Assembly (NCBI RefSeq): GCF_937980635.1
Contig: NZ_CALJPG010000023.1
Span: forward strand, 62,001 to 126,000
Length of the DNA stretch: 64,000 nucleotides
Direction of reading: 5' to 3'
DNA from: an uncultured Campylobacter sp.
GTDB lineage: Bacteria; Campylobacterota; Campylobacteria; Campylobacterales; Campylobacteraceae
How positions within the stretch are numbered: position 1 is the stretch's first letter; the number at the start of each line of letters is the position of its first letter. Below the pieces are notes generated by a model. It was not told where the DNA came from, ran no database searches, and worked only from the letters and a program-made list of their open reading frames with translations. Below are positions 25,133 through 33,446 of this stretch, piece after piece. Position numbers and translations under genes: made by a program.

Positions 25133-26146
25133 ATGAACGGTGAAATATATCTCTCGTGCGCGCTGTGCGTCGCGCTAAAATCAGCTCTGCGCAGCAATCC
25201 TAAGCCACTGCCGCAAGATCAAAAATATATAAAATATTTAAATTTTGAGTTTGCGGAGGAACATTTCCGCACCGCAGAGGGCGCGAGCCGCGCAGTGCAG
25301 GACAGCGTAAACGACGCAAGTAAAGCTGCGGAGCAAAAAGATACGTACGGCGTAGCGCATGGCGGCGCGACGGACGAAGCCAGAGAAAGCGACGAGGCAG
25401 TGAAACAAAAGCGCGCGAACAGAAAAGAAGCGGCTAGTAAAAAAGGCGCCGACGAAAGCACGGGCTTGTCACTTTTGCAAAAGGCGCGCAAATTTTTTAC
25501 CGAACAAGTCGCGCAAAAAGGGCGCGAGGACGAGCCGATCTCCGCACGGCGGCGTTGGATAGAGCAGTGCCTAAAGCTCGGTCTGAAGGACGCGGGACTT
25601 AGTATTCCAACTTTCGTAAAAGATAGAGCGCTTTTGGGCTTTTCGGGGATGAACGTAAACGGCATCGTCTGCCGCTTTGAGGACTTTGACGGCGTTTTTA
25701 CGCCTGATTGGAAATACGATCGCGACAAAAAGGCTTGGTATGTGAAATACGTCGAGCGCCTTTGGCGCGGGATGCCGCGGGATGCGCTAAACGCGCGCGA
25801 TAACAGCGCGGAATTCGGGAATGTTTTAGTGCAAATCAGGGATTTCGCGAGCAAGATAGGCTGCGAAAACTTTGCGCAGACGTTTGATAATGCGCTTAAG
25901 ACGCTGCGGGGCGAAGTCGCTGTGGGCGAGTATTACGCCGTTTCGTTTGCAGCGCTGCCGCAGCCGAGCTTGAGGGCGTTTGCCGCGGCGGGGATCGCCG
26001 ATGTATTCGGTGCGATGGGCTCTTGGGACGATGAGCCGCCGTCTATGGCGCAAGAAATGGGGCTCGGGGACGAATATGACCGCCTCTCGGACGAGCTCTT
26101 GGCGCAGAAAAACTTAGCGATTTTATTTGCGATAAACGGCTGGTAG
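25133..26146 (+). CDS. Conserved-looking cytosolic protein of unknown function
   Basis: The product is 337 residues starting at ATG after AAAGGAT. Residues 1-45 look folded. Residues of about 55-125 are charged, Ala/Lys/Glu-rich and probably disordered or coiled. The rest (FTEQVAQKG onward) is mixed alpha/beta and rich in Trp and aromatic residues, ending with FAINGW. No signal peptide, membrane helix or catalytic motif was found, and I cannot assign a family. It is convergent with the molybdoenzyme gene, with 36 bases between. Confidence 0.7.
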   Translation: MNGEIYLSCALCVALKSALRSNPKPLPQDQKYIKYLNFEFAEEHFRTAEGASRAVQDSVNDASKAAEQKDTYGVAHGGATDEARESDEAVKQKRANRKEAASKKGADESTGLSLLQKARKFFTEQVAQKGREDEPISARRRWIEQCLKLGLKDAGLSIPTFVKDRALLGFSGMNVNGIVCRFEDFDGVFTPDWKYDRDKKAWYVKYVERLWRGMPRDALNARDNSAEFGNVLVQIRDFASKIGCENFAQTFDNALKTLRGEVAVGEYYAVSFAALPQPSLRAFAAAGIADVFGAMGSWDDEPPSMAQEMGLGDEYDRLSDELLAQKNLAILFAINGW

Positions 26147-26182
26147 GGCTTTAGGGCTTTGGCACAAGAGCTAGAAAGCGCG

Positions 26183-28636
26183 CTAGGCCTCTATCGTCAC
26201 AGGCCTATCAAACGCCGTTACGCTCGGCAGTTCGCCTTTAAATTTCTCGATCTGCGCCATGCTCGTGTGCGCGGTGTTGCTTTGCGAGAGCTGCGAGCTT
26301 GGCACGTCCTTGGTTAGCACGTTTATGTTGCCGTGCTTGCATAAGCTGCGCTCGCCCCAGACGGCGGGATCGTACCACGCGCCCTCGCTCACGATCACGA
26401 CGTTATCTTGCGCGGTATCGCTTACCAACGCGCCGCAGAGGATCTCGCCTCGGTCGTTGTATATCCTTACTACGTCGCCCGTTTTGATGCCGCGCGCCTT
26501 TGCCGTGGCGGGGCTAATGAGCGCGGGTTCGCGGTTCGCGATCTCGGCGTAGTTGCGGATGAGCGAGCTGTTTAGCTGCGAGTGGAGCCTAAATTTAGAG
26601 TGCGCACCGCTGATAGCGACCGGATACTTGCTCACGTCGCCGCCCAGCCACTCAAAGGGCTCCATCCACGTCGCGTGCGGCGGACAGTCGGGATATCCTA
26701 GCTTTTCGACCGCCTCGGAGTAGAGCTCGATCTTGCCCGACGGGGTTTTTAGAGCGTTTTTCTCGGGATCGGCGCGGAAGTCCGAGTAGTTTGTGAAGTA
26801 TCTCTTTTTCTCGTCTACTTGATCAAATTTGACGTAGCCCTTTTGCCAAAACTCCTCAAATTTAGGCATCGCTATGCCCATGCCTTCAGCCTTTTGAACT
26901 GCATCGGCATAAATTTCTTTCACCCACTCAAGCTCCGTTTTGCCCTCGCTAAAGGCCTGCTCGTACTCCTCGCCCCACTGCGCGCAGATGAGCCTCGCGA
27001 TCTCAAAGTCGCTCTTGCTCTCGCCCGCGGGCTTTACTAGCGGCTTAATCGCAAAAAGGTACTCGCTAGTGGAGTTTGCAAACTCTATATCCGTGCGCTC
27101 GCACTCCAGAGCCGACGGCAGCACGATGTCGCTGAGCCTCGCCGTACTCGTCCAAAAGGGCTCGGTGGTGATGATCGCTTCGATCTTTTTCATCGCTTCG
27201 ACCGCGCGGTTAGTGTCGGGGTGACGGGTGAAGGTCGAGCCGTTGGCGTTAAACATTACTCGGATATGCGGCATGACGTATTTTTTGCCGTTGCGCTCGA
27301 TTTGCTTGCCCGGCTCCATGATCGCGTCTATGAGCCTGCTGTTTGGTATCTCGTGGTATTTGGCTTTGGCTAGCTTGCCTTGCGGGGCGATGTATTTTTC
27401 GTTTATCGCTGGATTAAAGGCCTGAAGCTTTGGCGCGATGAAGCTAATATCGGCGTTTTTATGCATCTGATCGTTCATCACGTATCCGCGCCCGGTCTTG
27501 CCGATGTCGCCTAGCATCGCAGCCAGCGTGATGAGCGCCCAGTACGCCATCTCGCCGTGGTGCTGTCGCTGTATCGCATAGCCCGTGACTATAAGCGTAT
27601 CTTTTTTAGCTAGCGTATCGGCTAGGCTTTTTAGCTCCTTTTCGCTCACGCCGCAAATTTTACTCGCCCACGCAAGATCCTTTTTCACGCCGTCTTTCGC
27701 GCCGGTGAAATACTCTTTAAATTTATCAAACCCGACCGTGTAGCGCTCAATAAACTCTTTGTCGTAAAGCCCGTTTTCGTAAAGATATTCGCAAAGCCCA
27801 ATCAGCATCGCCGTATCGGTGCAAGGGCGCACGGCGAGATAGTGCGCGCCGAAATACTCCGCCGTTTCGTTGCGGTAGACGTCGACGCTGTAAATTTTCA
27901 TCTCGCCTTTTTTAAATTTCTCTTTCATAATCTCGTAGTAGGCGTAGGAGTTATGCATCGGCACGCCGATAGCGATCTTGTTTGAGACGACTGGGTTCGT
28001 GCCCCAAAACACGATCGTTTTAGCCTCCTTTACCACGCCCTCCCAGCGCGTAGGATTATGCGTCGGATCGATAGAACCGGTCACGTGAGGCAAAAACGCC
28101 GTCGCCGCGCCGTATGAGTAGCCGCCAAGCTCGCTCACGTAGCCTCCTAGCGCGTTTAGCATACGCTTTGCGGTGCGCTGCGAGTGGCCGACCTTGCCTA
28201 GGCTGCCCCACTGATAAAGCTGCCCGTAAATGGCCTCCGAGCCGTATTTGTCGAAGTTTTCTTTTAAAATTTTAGCGCTTAGCTTTATCGCCTCGTCCCA
28301 GCTAACGCGCACGAAGGGCTCTTTGCCGCGAAGCTCCGGTTTTGGATTTGAGGGATCGGCTAGGAAGCTTTTGCGCACGTAGGGGTATTTCACGCGCGTT
28401 TCGTTTTGGATGTGATCGCTTAGAGCGTTATTTAGCACCGTTGGCATCGCGTCGCCCTCAAAGGGCTCGGTGCCAACGACCCTGCCGCCGATGGTTTGGA
28501 CGTAAAACGCGCCGAATTTATTCGCGCAAAGCCCCATCTGCTCGTCAAATATCGCCTGCGCCGCCGCGTCAAACTGTTTTGCTTGCGCCGATGCCGCAGC
28601 CAGCGCGCCTAGTTTTAGAAAATCTCGTCTTTTCAT
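26183..28636 (-). CDS. Periplasmic molybdopterin oxidoreductase, TMAO/biotin-sulfoxide reductase type
   Basis: The product is 817 residues of the DMSO-reductase family, probably a terminal reductase for TMAO, DMSO or related S- or N-oxides. It has a twin-arginine signal (KRRDFLK) followed by a short hydrophobic stretch. There are no N-terminal iron-sulfur cysteines, as in TorA and BisC. The molybdenum Ser ligand is probably in YQWGSLGKVGHSQ; other pterin contacts include WGTNPVVSN and the C-terminal SGAHSKFRLHSQ. C. jejuni has a similar enzyme with a cytochrome c gene next to it; here no cytochrome gene is adjacent, so the electron donor must be encoded elsewhere. Confidence 0.88.
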   Translation of the reverse strand: MKRRDFLKLGALAAASAQAKQFDAAAQAIFDEQMGLCANKFGAFYVQTIGGRVVGTEPFEGDAMPTVLNNALSDHIQNETRVKYPYVRKSFLADPSNPKPELRGKEPFVRVSWDEAIKLSAKILKENFDKYGSEAIYGQLYQWGSLGKVGHSQRTAKRMLNALGGYVSELGGYSYGAATAFLPHVTGSIDPTHNPTRWEGVVKEAKTIVFWGTNPVVSNKIAIGVPMHNSYAYYEIMKEKFKKGEMKIYSVDVYRNETAEYFGAHYLAVRPCTDTAMLIGLCEYLYENGLYDKEFIERYTVGFDKFKEYFTGAKDGVKKDLAWASKICGVSEKELKSLADTLAKKDTLIVTGYAIQRQHHGEMAYWALITLAAMLGDIGKTGRGYVMNDQMHKNADISFIAPKLQAFNPAINEKYIAPQGKLAKAKYHEIPNSRLIDAIMEPGKQIERNGKKYVMPHIRVMFNANGSTFTRHPDTNRAVEAMKKIEAIITTEPFWTSTARLSDIVLPSALECERTDIEFANSTSEYLFAIKPLVKPAGESKSDFEIARLICAQWGEEYEQAFSEGKTELEWVKEIYADAVQKAEGMGIAMPKFEEFWQKGYVKFDQVDEKKRYFTNYSDFRADPEKNALKTPSGKIELYSEAVEKLGYPDCPPHATWMEPFEWLGGDVSKYPVAISGAHSKFRLHSQLNSSLIRNYAEIANREPALISPATAKARGIKTGDVVRIYNDRGEILCGALVSDTAQDNVVIVSEGAWYDPAVWGERSLCKHGNINVLTKDVPSSQLSQSNTAHTSMAQIEKFKGELPSVTAFDRPVTIEA

Positions 28637-28835
28637 GGTTTTTCTCCGTTAAATTTAAATTTGTTTGTTGGTTTGGTTTAAATTTAGCGGGATTTATGAG
28701 GTTGAACTTTGCATCGTTTGCCTTTTATCGTATTACGCGACCTCGCGTCTTAGCGATGATTTTACGAAATTTAGGCTTAATTTGCCATTTATCTATGGCA
28801 CTGCGGCGAAATTAAATTTTTATACGCAGTTGCTG

Positions 28836-29198
28836 CTAAAGGAGCTTATCTATCAGCGCGTATCCCCACAGCGCGGCGTTGAGAAATAGGCTCATCATCA
28901 CCGCCGTGCTTGCGGTGTCTTTGGCGCCCTTGGCTAGCGGGTGGATTTCGCTCGTGGCAAGATCGACCGCGCGCTCAATAGCTGAGTTTATGCACTCGGT
29001 TGTGAGCGTAAAGACCGCGCCGAAGATCAAAAATAGATTTAGAGTCGCACCGAAATTCCAAAAAAATAGCGACAGCAGAAGCGGCATGAACACGCAAAGC
29101 TCGAGTCTAAAGCTACGCTCGCTGCGAAGCATCTCGGCAAGACCCGCCATCGCGTAGCCCCAGTTGGCAAAAAATCGGTATTTGGGCTGATTGCGCAT
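28836..29198 (-). CDS. dgkA: Diacylglycerol kinase
   Basis: A small inner-membrane enzyme that phosphorylates diacylglycerol for phospholipid recycling. The product is 120 residues, close to the E. coli length, with three membrane helices. The signature ECINSAIERAVDL and the following KGAKDTASTAVM carry the catalytic residues. ATG is preceded by AAAGGA. It is divergent from xth, and the 67-base gap holds promoters for both. Confidence 0.93.
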   Translation of the reverse strand: MRNQPKYRFFANWGYAMAGLAEMLRSERSFRLELCVFMPLLLSLFFWNFGATLNLFLIFGAVFTLTTECINSAIERAVDLATSEIHPLAKGAKDTASTAVMMSLFLNAALWGYALIDKLL

Positions 29199-29228
29199 AA
29201 TTTTCCTTTAAATTTAGTCAAAATTTCG

Positions 29229-29238
29229 TATAATCATA
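29229..29238. promoter_or_regulatory. Back-to-back -10 boxes for xth and dgkA
   Basis: TATAAT at 29229-29234 on the plus strand faces xth, and TATGAT at 29233-29238 on the minus strand faces dgkA. They overlap by two bases, so the two divergent genes may compete for polymerase. Confidence 0.5.
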
Positions 29239-29265
29239 CCAAAATTTTTGCGCCAAAGGCTAAAT

Positions 29266-30024
29266 TTGAAACTGATTAGTTGGAATGTAAACGGACTGCG
29301 CGCAGTGCTCGGCAAAGACGGCTTTGCGTGGCTTGCGGAGCAAAACCCCGATTTTTTGGGCTTGCAAGAGATCAAGGTGAGCGAAAAGGACGCTCCGAAA
29401 GGGCTTTATGAGCTCGGATTTTCTCAGATCGATCTAAATTCTGCCGCTCGCGCGGGCTATTCGGGCGTGGCGAGCCTAGCGAAATTTAAAAGCGAGACAA
29501 GCAAGGCGCTGTTTTTCCCAGACGATGAGGGGCGCGTGTTGCAGCACCGCTTCGGCGATGTCGTGCTTTTTAATATATACTTTCCTAACGGCCAAAAAGA
29601 CGAGGCGCGGCTAGCTTACAAGATGGAATTTTACGCGAAATTCTTAGCCTACGCGTGCAGCCTCGCGGAGCAGGGGCTCGGAGTGATATTTTGTGGCGAC
29701 GTAAATACCGCGCACCGCGAGATCGATCTTGCAAACCCCAAAGCAAACTCCAAAATCTCGGGCTTTTTGCCGATCGAGCGGGCGTGGCTCGATGAGGTGG
29801 AGACAGCGGGCTTCGTGGACACTTTCCGTGCCGTGCACGGCGAGCTGCGGGACGCCTACTCGTGGTGGAGCTACCGCTTTAACGCGCGCGCAAAAAACGT
29901 AGGCTGGCGGATCGATTATTTTTTCATCTCGGCTAATTTGCGCTCGCGGCTAAAGGACGCTTTCATCCTAAGCGATGTGATGGGCAGCGACCACTGCCCC
30001 GTGGGCATCGAGATCGAAATTTAG
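29266..30024 (+). CDS. xth: Exodeoxyribonuclease III / AP endonuclease
   Basis: A base-excision repair enzyme that cuts DNA at abasic sites and degrades 3' ends. The product is 252 residues. The fold signatures are MKLISWNVNGLRA, LGLQEIKVSE with the metal Glu, CGDVNTAHREIDLANPK, and the terminal GSDHCPVGIEI with the catalytic His. TTG 29266 is chosen since it opens the conserved first strand and follows AAAGG; an in-frame TTG lies six codons upstream. Confidence 0.94.
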   Translation: MKLISWNVNGLRAVLGKDGFAWLAEQNPDFLGLQEIKVSEKDAPKGLYELGFSQIDLNSAARAGYSGVASLAKFKSETSKALFFPDDEGRVLQHRFGDVVLFNIYFPNGQKDEARLAYKMEFYAKFLAYACSLAEQGLGVIFCGDVNTAHREIDLANPKANSKISGFLPIERAWLDEVETAGFVDTFRAVHGELRDAYSWWSYRFNARAKNVGWRIDYFFISANLRSRLKDAFILSDVMGSDHCPVGIEIEI

Positions 30025-30398
30025 CTGGGTTAAATTTCGCGCCGCGAGCTTTGATTTGCGCGGTTTGCGAGTGGCTCGCAGGCGTGAGGCGTTTTCGCGG
30101 CTGCGAGCGAGCAAGGACATTTTGCGGTAGCGATGATAATATTTCCGCAGTGGCTCAGTTGCTTTTGGCTCGCGGATTTGGCGCTTGCGAGCCGCTTTTG
30201 CGGCAAAGTAGCGCACAAATTTAACGCTTGCGGGCAGGATGCTTCCACGGCGGCGCGAGTATGGGCTTTCGTAACCGCTTGCAAGATTGCGTCCGAGCGG
30301 GTGCTCGCAGACCTAGATGCCGCCCTGACGGCTCGCGCGGATCAAAACAGATCGCGCATAAACGCTGCGCGATAAAATTTTAAATTTAAGGAGAGAAG
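30025..30398. other. GC-rich gap before fhs
   Basis: Unlike most gaps here this one has few RAATTY words, and it is rich in GC with repeated GCTTGCGAG/GCTCGC words. An 80-codon open frame (30133-30375) has no ribosome site or known motif. No folate riboswitch could be recognised. The end has AAGGAGAG before fhs. Confidence 0.55.
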
Positions 30399-32045
30399 AT
30401 GTTGAGCGATATCGAAATAGCAAATGCGGCGAAGCCGGATAAAATTTCAAACGTTGCGAAAAATTTGGGGCTTAGTGAGGATGAGATCGAGCTGTACGGC
30501 CACTACAAAGCCAAGCTAAATATCAAGCTGCGCTCGCGCGCTTCGAAGCTTATTTTGGTCACGGCGACCAATCCGACGCCGTTTGGCGAGGGCAAGACTA
30601 CGACCTCTATCGGTCTAGCCGACGCGCTAAAGCGTCTAGGCAAAAGCGTCTGCCTTGCGCTGCGTGAGCCGTCGCTGGGACCAGTTTTTGGTATCAAAGG
30701 CGGCGCCGCGGGCGGCGGGTACTCGCAACTGGTGCCGATGGATGATCTAAATTTGCATTTTAACGGCGATTTTCACGCGATTACCTCCGCAAACAATCTC
30801 ATTTCGGCGGTCATCGACAACTCGCTGTATCAAGAAAACCCGCTAAAGATCGAGAAAATTTTATGGAAGCGCTGCATGGATATGAACGATCGCGCGCTGC
30901 GCCACATCACCGTAGGACAGGGCGGGCGCACCGACGGAGTGCAGCGCGAGGACGGCTTTAATATCACCGCAGCTAGCGAGATAATGGCGGTGCTGTGCCT
31001 CTCAAACGATCTTGCCGAGCTTAAAGAAAACATCGCAAACATCATGGTCGCCTACGATACGCAGGGAGAGCCGATATATGTGCGCGATCTGGGCTGCGCG
31101 GATGCCGTGGCGATCCTGCTAAAAGACGCGATAAAGCCTAATCTCATCCAAAGCCTAGAGCACACGCCTGCACTCGTGCACGGAGGACCCTTTGCAAATA
31201 TCGCGCACGGCTGCAACTCCATAATGGCGAGCAAGTTAGCTATAAGTCTTGCAGATTACGCTGTGACGGAGGCGGGCTTTGGAAGCGAGCTGGGGGCTGA
31301 AAAATTTATCGACATCAAGTGCCGCCGCGCGGGTATCGCTCCGGATGCCGCGGTGCTGGTTAGCACGATCCGCTCTCTTAAATACAACGGCGGCGCGGAT
31401 AAAGAAAATATCGCGAGCCCGGATCTTGCCGCGCTTCAAAGAGGCATCGTAAATTTAGGCGGGCATATTGAAATTTTACAAAACTTCGGGCTAAATCCTG
31501 TCGTGGCGCTTAACCGCTTTAGCTTCGATAGCGACGGCGAGATCGCTTTCGTGCGCGATTACTGCAAGCAGCGCGGCGTGCAGATGGCGATTTGCGAAAA
31601 TTTCGCCAAAGGAGGCGAGGGCGCGCTTGAGCTAGCCCGTCTCGTAGTAGATGAGTGCGAGCGCGCCAAGGAGCTTAAATTCGCCTACGAGCTTAGCGAC
31701 GATACGGCGAGCAAGATCGAAAAGATCGCTACTAAAATTTACGGCGCGAGCGAGGTCGTTTTCGAACCGGAAGCGCAAAAGGCGCTACAGCATATCAAGG
31801 CCTTGGGGCTTGAGCGGCTAAACGTCTGCATCGCCAAGACGCAGTATAGCTTCAGCGACGATGCCAAGGCGCTTGGGCGTGCGCGCGGCTTTAAGCTCAG
31901 CGTCAAAGATCTTCAGATCCGCACGGGAGCAGGCTTCATCGTCGCCGTCTGCGGCAAGATAATGCTTATGCCGGGGCTACCGAAGGTTCCTAACGCGCTA
32001 AATATGAAGATCACTAGCAATGGCGTTATAAGCGGGCTGGCGTGA
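30399..32045 (+). CDS. fhs: Formate-tetrahydrofolate ligase
   Basis: The enzyme makes 10-formyltetrahydrofolate from formate, ATP and tetrahydrofolate, feeding one-carbon units into purine and initiator-tRNA synthesis. The product is 548 residues, normal length. The ATP loop is ATNPTPFGEGKTT (near residue 56), and the family signatures GQGGRTDGVQREDGF and VHGGPFANIAHGCNS are intact. The gene is preceded by AAGGAGAG and stands alone. Its last 305 bases occur a second time, mutated, at 37659-37961. Confidence 0.96.
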   Translation: MLSDIEIANAAKPDKISNVAKNLGLSEDEIELYGHYKAKLNIKLRSRASKLILVTATNPTPFGEGKTTTSIGLADALKRLGKSVCLALREPSLGPVFGIKGGAAGGGYSQLVPMDDLNLHFNGDFHAITSANNLISAVIDNSLYQENPLKIEKILWKRCMDMNDRALRHITVGQGGRTDGVQREDGFNITAASEIMAVLCLSNDLAELKENIANIMVAYDTQGEPIYVRDLGCADAVAILLKDAIKPNLIQSLEHTPALVHGGPFANIAHGCNSIMASKLAISLADYAVTEAGFGSELGAEKFIDIKCRRAGIAPDAAVLVSTIRSLKYNGGADKENIASPDLAALQRGIVNLGGHIEILQNFGLNPVVALNRFSFDSDGEIAFVRDYCKQRGVQMAICENFAKGGEGALELARLVVDECERAKELKFAYELSDDTASKIEKIATKIYGASEVVFEPEAQKALQHIKALGLERLNVCIAKTQYSFSDDAKALGRARGFKLSVKDLQIRTGAGFIVAVCGKIMLMPGLPKVPNALNMKITSNGVISGLA

Positions 32046-32234
32046 AATTTTATTTTCGGCGCCCGAAGCCAAAGCCTAAAATTCCGCGCTTGGGCGGTAA
32101 AATTTAGCTGCGGGCTTCGGCGGCGATAAATTTTGCTTGTAGGTTGCGACGAGTTTATCGCGCCCCGGTTTTATCGCGTCATGGTTTTGCTACGCTCGAG
32201 CTTTATCGCGCCGGGTTTTAGCCAGTCGAGTTTT

Positions 32235-32288
32235 GATTGGTCGGATTGGTCGGATTGGTCGGATTGGTCGGATTGGTCGGATTGGTCG
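32235..32288 (+). repeat. 9-base tandem repeat, six perfect copies
   Basis: The unit is GATTGGTCG, six copies without a mismatch. The period is a multiple of three, so it would not shift a reading frame; it encodes Ser-Asp-Trp on one strand and Ser-Asp-Gln on the other. No convincing gene crosses it. Copy number is likely to vary between isolates. Confidence 0.9.
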
Positions 32289-32730
32289 GATTTCGGCCCG
32301 CCGGGTTCGTCCCGCGAAATTTCATTAAATTCTGCGTAAAATTTGCACGGGTTTGGCATTTGAAATTCCGCTCGCAAAATTCCGCGCAAAAACCGGGCGC
32401 AAGATCTTAAATCGAGCCGTCCGCGAGCTTGCGAGCTCACTCGCGGCGAGATTTAAAATTTCATAATGTGCGAGCTCGCCGTAAAATTTAAAATTTCACG
32501 CGGCTGCGCACAGTGTCATGTGTCGTTACGAGATTCTAAATTTCATGTCGAGCGCACCGTGAAATTAATCCGTCGGTCGCGCAGCCGATCGCCGCACGAT
32601 CTAAAATTCGCGCTTGCGCCGCGACATACGCCGCTGCGAGTTAAATTATGCGGCAGGCGAGCTAAATTTTACGCTCACGCGATCAGTCATGTTGGCGGAG
32701 GTTTGCGGCGCCCGGATTAAATTTTACGCA

Positions 32731-32820
32731 CTGCCATGCGGTGCCTGCAGTGGGCGCGGATGTCTGATCTGCTCTGCTTGCAAAGGCGCAGGCGGGCTAT
32801 AGCTGCGCGGCAGTAGAGCT
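32731..32820 (+). pseudogene. Decayed fragment of the CxxCxGxG zinc-finger gene
   Basis: This stretch aligns with 33883-33972 of the intact gene downstream (about three quarters of bases identical by eye). It encodes CGACSGRG and CSACKGAGG before a frameshift and stop. It is a remnant of a second copy, or of an older version of the same gene, about 1.15 kb upstream. Confidence 0.7.
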
Positions 32821-33347
32821 AAATTTTACGAGCCGCTGCGTCGCGGCAATGAAATTTTGCGCCGTGCTGCTAGCTGCAAACTAAATTTGTGCGATAATAT
32901 GTCGGCTATGCGCTCGTAAATTAAATTGCACTACACGCACCCGTCGCCTGATTGTCGCGGGATTGAAATTTGCGCGCTGCTTATCGCAGAATTTTAGATC
33001 GCTGCACGCCGCGCCATAGATGTCGTAAAATTTTAAATTGCATGTCGTACGTACGAGCTCGCCGTGAAATTTAATTTTATGCAGGCGTGAAATTTGCTTC
33101 GCGTTACGCTGTGTAGTGCATCGTCGCGAGCCAAATTATGCGCTGTTGCGAAATTAAAAGTCTTGCATGCCCGCTGCTACCGCTCGGGCGCCGTATGCCG
33201 GGCGACTCCGTTTTGCGATCCGTTCGCGCCGTATTTGTTGCGGCAGTTATGTACGTCGCCGCGCCGCAGTGCGAGATTTTACGGCGTGCAATAGCGCTAA
33301 ATTCTATTCTGCGTGAGATTTTGGAATTTTAAAATTCCCTTTCGCGG

Positions 33348-33353
33348 TATAAT
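33348..33353 (+). promoter_or_regulatory. Sigma70 -10 box of the zinc-finger gene
   Basis: TATAAT in the context CGCGGTATAATTG, about 94 bases upstream of the ATG. The leader is long for this genome. Confidence 0.45.
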
Positions 33354-33446
33354 TGTATGAAATGCAAAATTTGCAGGATTTCAATAAAGGAATTTTAAAA
33401 TTTATGCGGCGCGGCTTTGCGGTGCGTCCGCAAGAAAGGAGCGATC

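Larger units (their letters stand above)
32046..33347. other. Long non-coding stretch with gene debris and RAATTY words
   Basis: About 1.3 kb without an intact gene. It holds a 9-base tandem repeat, a decayed CxxCxGxG fragment (both listed separately) and TAAATTTTACG-like words every 25-50 bases between GC-rich spacers. Open frames of 60-90 codons on both strands have no ribosome sites. It looks like decayed coding DNA interspersed with RAATTY filler. Confidence 0.65.

Noticed and set aside
30133..30375. 80-codon frame upstream of fhs
   Set aside because: No ribosome site or homology clue; possible but unsupported.
30025..30398. Possible folate riboswitch before fhs
   Set aside because: No conserved core or pairing pattern could be recognised by eye.
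32235..32288. CRISPR-like appearance of the short repeat
   Set aside because: Units are contiguous 9-mers without spacers, and no cas genes are present.
32133..32440. Open frames on both strands crossing the 9-base repeat (Ser-Asp-Trp or Ser-Asp-Gln runs)
   Set aside because: The frame is kept open by the repeat itself; no ribosome site and nothing conserved outside it.
33094..33332. Two overlapping 60-codon frames before the zinc-finger gene
   Set aside because: No motif or ribosome site; appears to be decayed sequence.
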